10,168 nt of DNA from Allomyces macrogynus ATCC 38327. Lineage: Eukaryota; Blastocladiomycota; Blastocladiomycetes; Blastocladiales; Blastocladiaceae. Below are positions 7,384 through 10,168 of this stretch, in pieces (positions within the stretch are counted from its first letter, which is position 1; each line of letters opens with the position of its first letter). Under the pieces are notes generated by a model. The model had not been told where the DNA came from and did not search any database. It saw only the letters and a program-made list of their open reading frames with translations. Where the stretch lies: assembly GCA_000151295.1 (NCBI GenBank), contig GG745361.1:413030-423197 (forward strand), in the 5' to 3' direction. The translations under genes and the position numbers were made by a program.

Positions 7384-8741
7384 ATGGGCAAGGCCAAGCG
7401 CGTCGGCGGCAAGCGTGTCGCAAGCAAATCGTCGCGCTCCTCATCAGCAACTGCCGCAGCTCCAGCACCACCACCTCCATCCGATCCGGAAACCGCGCTC
7501 CCGCTTGCGACGACCCTCGTTGAACGCGGCGAACTCGCCGAGGCCCTGCAGCTCGCGCAGCACGTGCTGAGCAGCCACCCAACCCACCTGACGACGCTCG
7601 AGCTTGCGGGCACGCTCCTGCTTGATCTCGGCAAGCCCGCCGAGGCGAAATCCGTGTTCGATCGCTATGTTGCGGTCGACCAGAACAACGCGTCGGTGCT
7701 GCTCTATCTTGCGCAGTTGAGCGCGGCCAAAGATGCCGTCGCATGGTACCAGCGCGCTGGCCAGGTGCTCGAGGCCAAGCTCGCTGCGGCGGGCGGTGAC
7801 GTCGCCGAGCTCAAGGAGAAGATCTCCGAGGCACTGTGCGGCATCGCTGAGATTTACCTCACCGACCTCTGGTAACGATTCCTGGCCGATAATGGGGACG
7901 CGGTGGGTGCAGAGCCGATCATTGATTCTGCCAAAACCCCGTAGTTTTGAGCCCGAAGCGGCCGAAACGTGCTTGACCGTCCTGCACCGCGCGATCCAAG
8001 TGGACCCGAGCAACCCGGACCCTTACCTGACGCTGGCCTCGGTGCAAATCTCCAACTCGCAGCCGCTCGACGCCAAGAGCACGCTGCAATCGTCCCTCGC
8101 ACAATGGCTGCAGCCGTTCATGGCCTACCTGTCGATGCTCTCGGACCCGGAAAAGATGATGGAGCTCGAACGCACCAATGCCGTCCCGGACCCGCCGCGG
8201 CTGCCGACTTTTGACGCGCGGCTCAATGCCGTGCGCCTGTGCCTCGAGCTCGGGCTCTATGGCCGCGCGCTCGATGTGTTGGGTGTGTGCATGCAGGAGT
8301 TTGACGAGTCGGTCGAGGCCTGGTACTTGTTTGGGTGGACCTACTTTTTGGTTGGGAACGCGAGCGCTGAGGCCAAGCCCACGACCGAGGTTGCCGGGAT
8401 CGAGGTCGCCGTGGAGTTGCCCGAGGACGAGGTCATGGACGCGCGCAGCTCTCGCGACGAGTGGTGGAGTGATGCAATCGAGTGCTTGCAGCGCGCCAAG
8501 GCGGTACGGATTGCTTGAGTGGACACTGTCTAGGTAGAGAGATCTTGGACTGACTTTCTGTTGCGACTTGTAGCTTTATGAGCGGCAGAACTACGACGAC
8601 GTGCCGCTGCTCCAGCACGTTGAGGAGCTGTTGGCCGAAATGGCGGCCAAGGGTGTCTTCGCGTCGGCCGACGGCGCGGGCGAGGACGACGACGACGACG
8701 CCGAGGACGATGACGGCGAGTGGGAGGACATGGAGTTGTGA
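7384..8741 (+). CDS. ACL4: Acl4-like TPR protein, dedicated assembly chaperone of ribosomal protein L4
   Basis: In yeast, Acl4 binds newly made Rpl4 and escorts it to nuclear pre-60S particles. Exons are 7384-7871, 7945-8503 and 8574-8741 (404 residues; yeast Acl4 is of similar size). Introns are 73 nt (donor GTAACG, acceptor CGTAG) and 70 nt (donor GTACGG, CTGAC branch motif, acceptor TTGTAG). The start in CGACCATGG has good context, and MGKAKRVGGKR is a basic N-terminus. TPR-like helical pairs begin near residue 37 (ATTLVERGELAEALQLAQHV, then LGKPAEAKSVFDRYVAVD). The first junction gives EIYLTDLCFEPEAAETC, the family's diagnostic EIYxTDL-AE-C region, followed by AIQVDPSNPDPYLTLASVQI. The C-terminus is strongly acidic (GEDDDDDAEDDDGEWEDMEL), as in Acl4, where acidity suits binding of basic Rpl4. 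Part of the acidic run is a five-unit GAC repeat (8685-8699). Confidence 0.9.
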
Positions 8742-9145
8742 TTTGAACTGGGCGTGCCATTTATATTTTTGTTTTTTCGTCAGCAAGAGGCTTCAAGACG
8801 GGAGATTTTTGGGATATTTGACAAGGCCATCATGTATTTTCTCGCTGCAAAACGCACGTGGGACTGACATCAGGACGCGCCGTTTCCGCCACACCAGGCA
8901 GTGCGCGACGCGACCAAGTCCCTCTCCTTTGCTCCAACCAGCCAGCCATTATCATCAATTTCCTCCACCCCTTTTGGCCACGACTGCGACGCCGTGCTAC
9001 CTGCAGCGGACCCGCGGCCAGACGACAAACGCACCAGCACCCAGCGACCATCATCTCCCCGCCGGCCGACCCGGCGGAGCGCCAGCCAGCTCAGCTCTCT
9101 GCAGACCTGGTTTTTGCGGCTTGCAGCGGACCCAACCCAAGCAAC

Positions 9146-9173
9146 GATCCGGCGCCCGGATAAGCGCCGGATC
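9146..9173. repeat. Perfect 10-bp inverted repeat (hairpin or operator-like)
   Basis: GATCCGGCGC at 9146-9155 is exactly mirrored by GCGCCGGATC at 9164-9173, with an 8-base loop CCGGATAA. It lies about 430 bp upstream of the acyltransferase start and just before a TATTTATT stretch. With 8 of 10 stem pairs being G-C, it would form a stable hairpin if transcribed, or a two-fold symmetric protein site in DNA. Confidence 0.75.
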
Positions 9174-9566
9174 CCGTATTTATTCGCACCCGACGTCAGT
9201 GCGCGTTGTGCGGACCGGTCGGCGCCCCATTCTCGTTCGGCCCTTGACTTGGCGCGAGCAAGCGCACGCAAGGTGAATATCTCTTGCACGCCCCTTCCCC
9301 CGCTCTCCCTCTCGCGGCACCGACTATTTGATACCCATTGCAACATCGACGACGAGACGCGCTCGCCTGCGCTCTTGTTGACCATCGAAGAAAACTAACG
9401 GGAACCTCGCTTGGACTGGACCGACCCTCGTGGCGACTCTGCGGCGGCTCTGTTCCTGCTCTATTGCTTTGCTGCTGCAGTTGAAGACGCACTACTCGGC
9501 GCCTGGCGTACTCCAGGCCGACGGTTGACGACGCGCGCACCGACTCGAGCGCGTCCACCTCCCATT

Positions 9567-9583
9567 CCCCCCCCCCCCCCCCC
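9567..9583 (+). repeat. C17 homopolymer in the 5' leader of the SLC1-type gene
   Basis: Seventeen consecutive cytosines end 21 bases before the ATG at 9605. Such tracts are slippage-prone both biologically and in sequencing, so the exact length is uncertain. Confidence 0.9.
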
Positions 9584-9604
9584 GCACACGTCGCGGGCAC
9601 CACC

Positions 9605-10100
9605 ATGAACCTGTTCGGGTCGCTGATTTTCATCACCTACGTGGCGCTGTCGCTGCTCGCGCGGCTCAACCTCGCGCCGCGCGCCGTGCAGTACTACATC
9701 AAGCTCACGCACTATGGCCTCGTGACGGTCGTCGCGGCCACCTACGGCCTCTTGCTCGCGCTCTTTGCCAAGCTGTTCGACAAGGACTTGCGGCTTGATA
9801 TCTCCTACTATGTCGGTCGCGTCATGGTGAGCTTGGGGTCGATTGTGCTCGGCGTCGACTGCGTGGTCTCGGGCGGCGAGTTCTTGGAGAACCCAGAGTT
9901 CCAGGCGGTGCTTGTCGGCAACCACCAGGCTACGCTCGATATGATCACGATGTCGGCGATTTTCCCGCGGCATTGCACGGTCATGGTATGTTTCCGTGCG
10001 GTGACGAGGAACGGCTCAATGTGCTCAAGTGCTGACCTCGATGCGCGGGTTCTGTAGGCCAAGAAGAGTTTGCGCGCAGTGCCCGTGCTCGGCGCTTTCA
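9605..10100 (+). CDS. SLC1: 1-acyl-sn-glycerol-3-phosphate acyltransferase (LPAAT), N-terminal part
   Basis: Acylates lysophosphatidic acid at sn-2 to phosphatidic acid, the entry to phospholipids and triacylglycerol; an integral ER-membrane enzyme. Exon 1 is 9605-9985 (127 residues) and exon 2 is 10058-10100, across a 72-nt intron (donor GTATGT, CTGAC branch motif, acceptor TGTAG). Exon 2 ends in phase 1 at a GTACGT donor, and the next intron runs off the window with a TACTAAAC branch-point match at 10148-10155. Hydrophobic helices lie at about residues 4-21, 38-58 and 71-88. The catalytic NHX4D motif I is NHQATLD (N106, H107, D112). The junction gives TVMAKKSLRAVPVLGAF, matching the family's AKKSL-x-x-PFLGWF segment. 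The start in CACCATGA directly precedes the first membrane helix. The second catalytic block lies outside the window. Confidence 0.93.
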
Positions 10101-10168
10101 GTACGTCACGCTTTGCAGTGGCAGACGCATGTCGTCAGCGGGCAGCGTACTAAACGCCGACCGACTAT

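Larger units (their letters stand above)
8742..9604. other. Intergenic region: ACL4 3' end and long SLC1 upstream region
   Basis: The first 40 bases are AT-rich (TTTATATTTTTG at 8759-8770) and fit a 3' UTR or cleavage region. The rest is C-rich and open in several frames without protein-like content, so no gene is called. It contains a perfect inverted repeat (9146-9173), a TATTTATT stretch (9177-9184), a GACGTC palindrome (9192-9197, like a CREB/ATF half-element with following A) and a C17 tract just before the SLC1 start. Which of these are regulatory cannot be told from sequence alone. Confidence 0.5.

Noticed and set aside
8685..8699. GAC trinucleotide repeat as a microsatellite feature
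   Set aside because: It simply encodes part of the acidic C-terminus of the Acl4-like protein and is short.
8858..9398. Overlapping open frames upstream of the acyltransferase gene
   Set aside because: Pro/Ser/Arg-rich in every frame, with no motif, no codon bias and leader-like pyrimidine-rich DNA.
1..10168. CRISPR array, transposase, integrase, operon or phage-type system
   Set aside because: No regularly spaced repeats, no recombinase or terminal-repeat signatures; genes are spliced, monocistronic and eukaryotic.

Overview
The window looks like nuclear DNA from a GC-rich fungus. It contains fungal-type housekeeping genes (mevalonate kinase, Tim44, an Acl4-like Rpl4 chaperone, an Slc1-type LPA acyltransferase), short spliceosomal introns and a eukaryotic tRNA-Ser with internal promoter boxes. 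The six introns I can place fully are 70 to 131 nt long, with donors mostly GTACGN and a recurring CTGAC branch-point-like motif. The gene style made me think of an early-diverging lineage such as Blastocladiomycota. That is only an impression, and nothing in the window fixes the taxon.

Layout, left to right. (1) The 3' part of a mevalonate kinase gene (+), with an unusually long charged tail. (2) A tRNA-Ser(AGA) on the minus strand at 1047-1128, with its Pol III T-run. (3) A gap with one weak small ORF. (4) A two-exon gene (+, 1834-2999) for a cysteine-free, proline/serine/threonine-rich, single-pass membrane protein with a signal peptide. (5) About 2 kb (3000-5187) without an intact gene. 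Here coding-like stretches change frame repeatedly and read as decayed genes, the clearest at 3941-4541 and 4554-4815. (6) TIM44 (-, 6695-5188), three exons, with an apparent one-base frame break near its N-terminus. (7) A possible small ORF (+, 6780-7061) just upstream of and divergent from TIM44. (8) An ACL4-like TPR gene (+, 7384-8741), three exons. (9) A long leader or promoter region with a perfect 10-bp inverted repeat and a C17 tract. (10) The 5' part of an SLC1-type acyltransferase gene (+, from 9605), running off the right edge inside its second intron.

The genes do not form a pathway. They serve isoprenoid synthesis, mitochondrial protein import, ribosome assembly and glycerolipid synthesis, an ordinary fungal neighbourhood. 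I found no mobile element, CRISPR array or defence or biosynthetic cluster, and no convincing new system. The items most worth a second look are the decayed coding block, the TIM44 frame break, the unrecognised membrane protein, the small ORF beside TIM44 and the intergenic hairpin.
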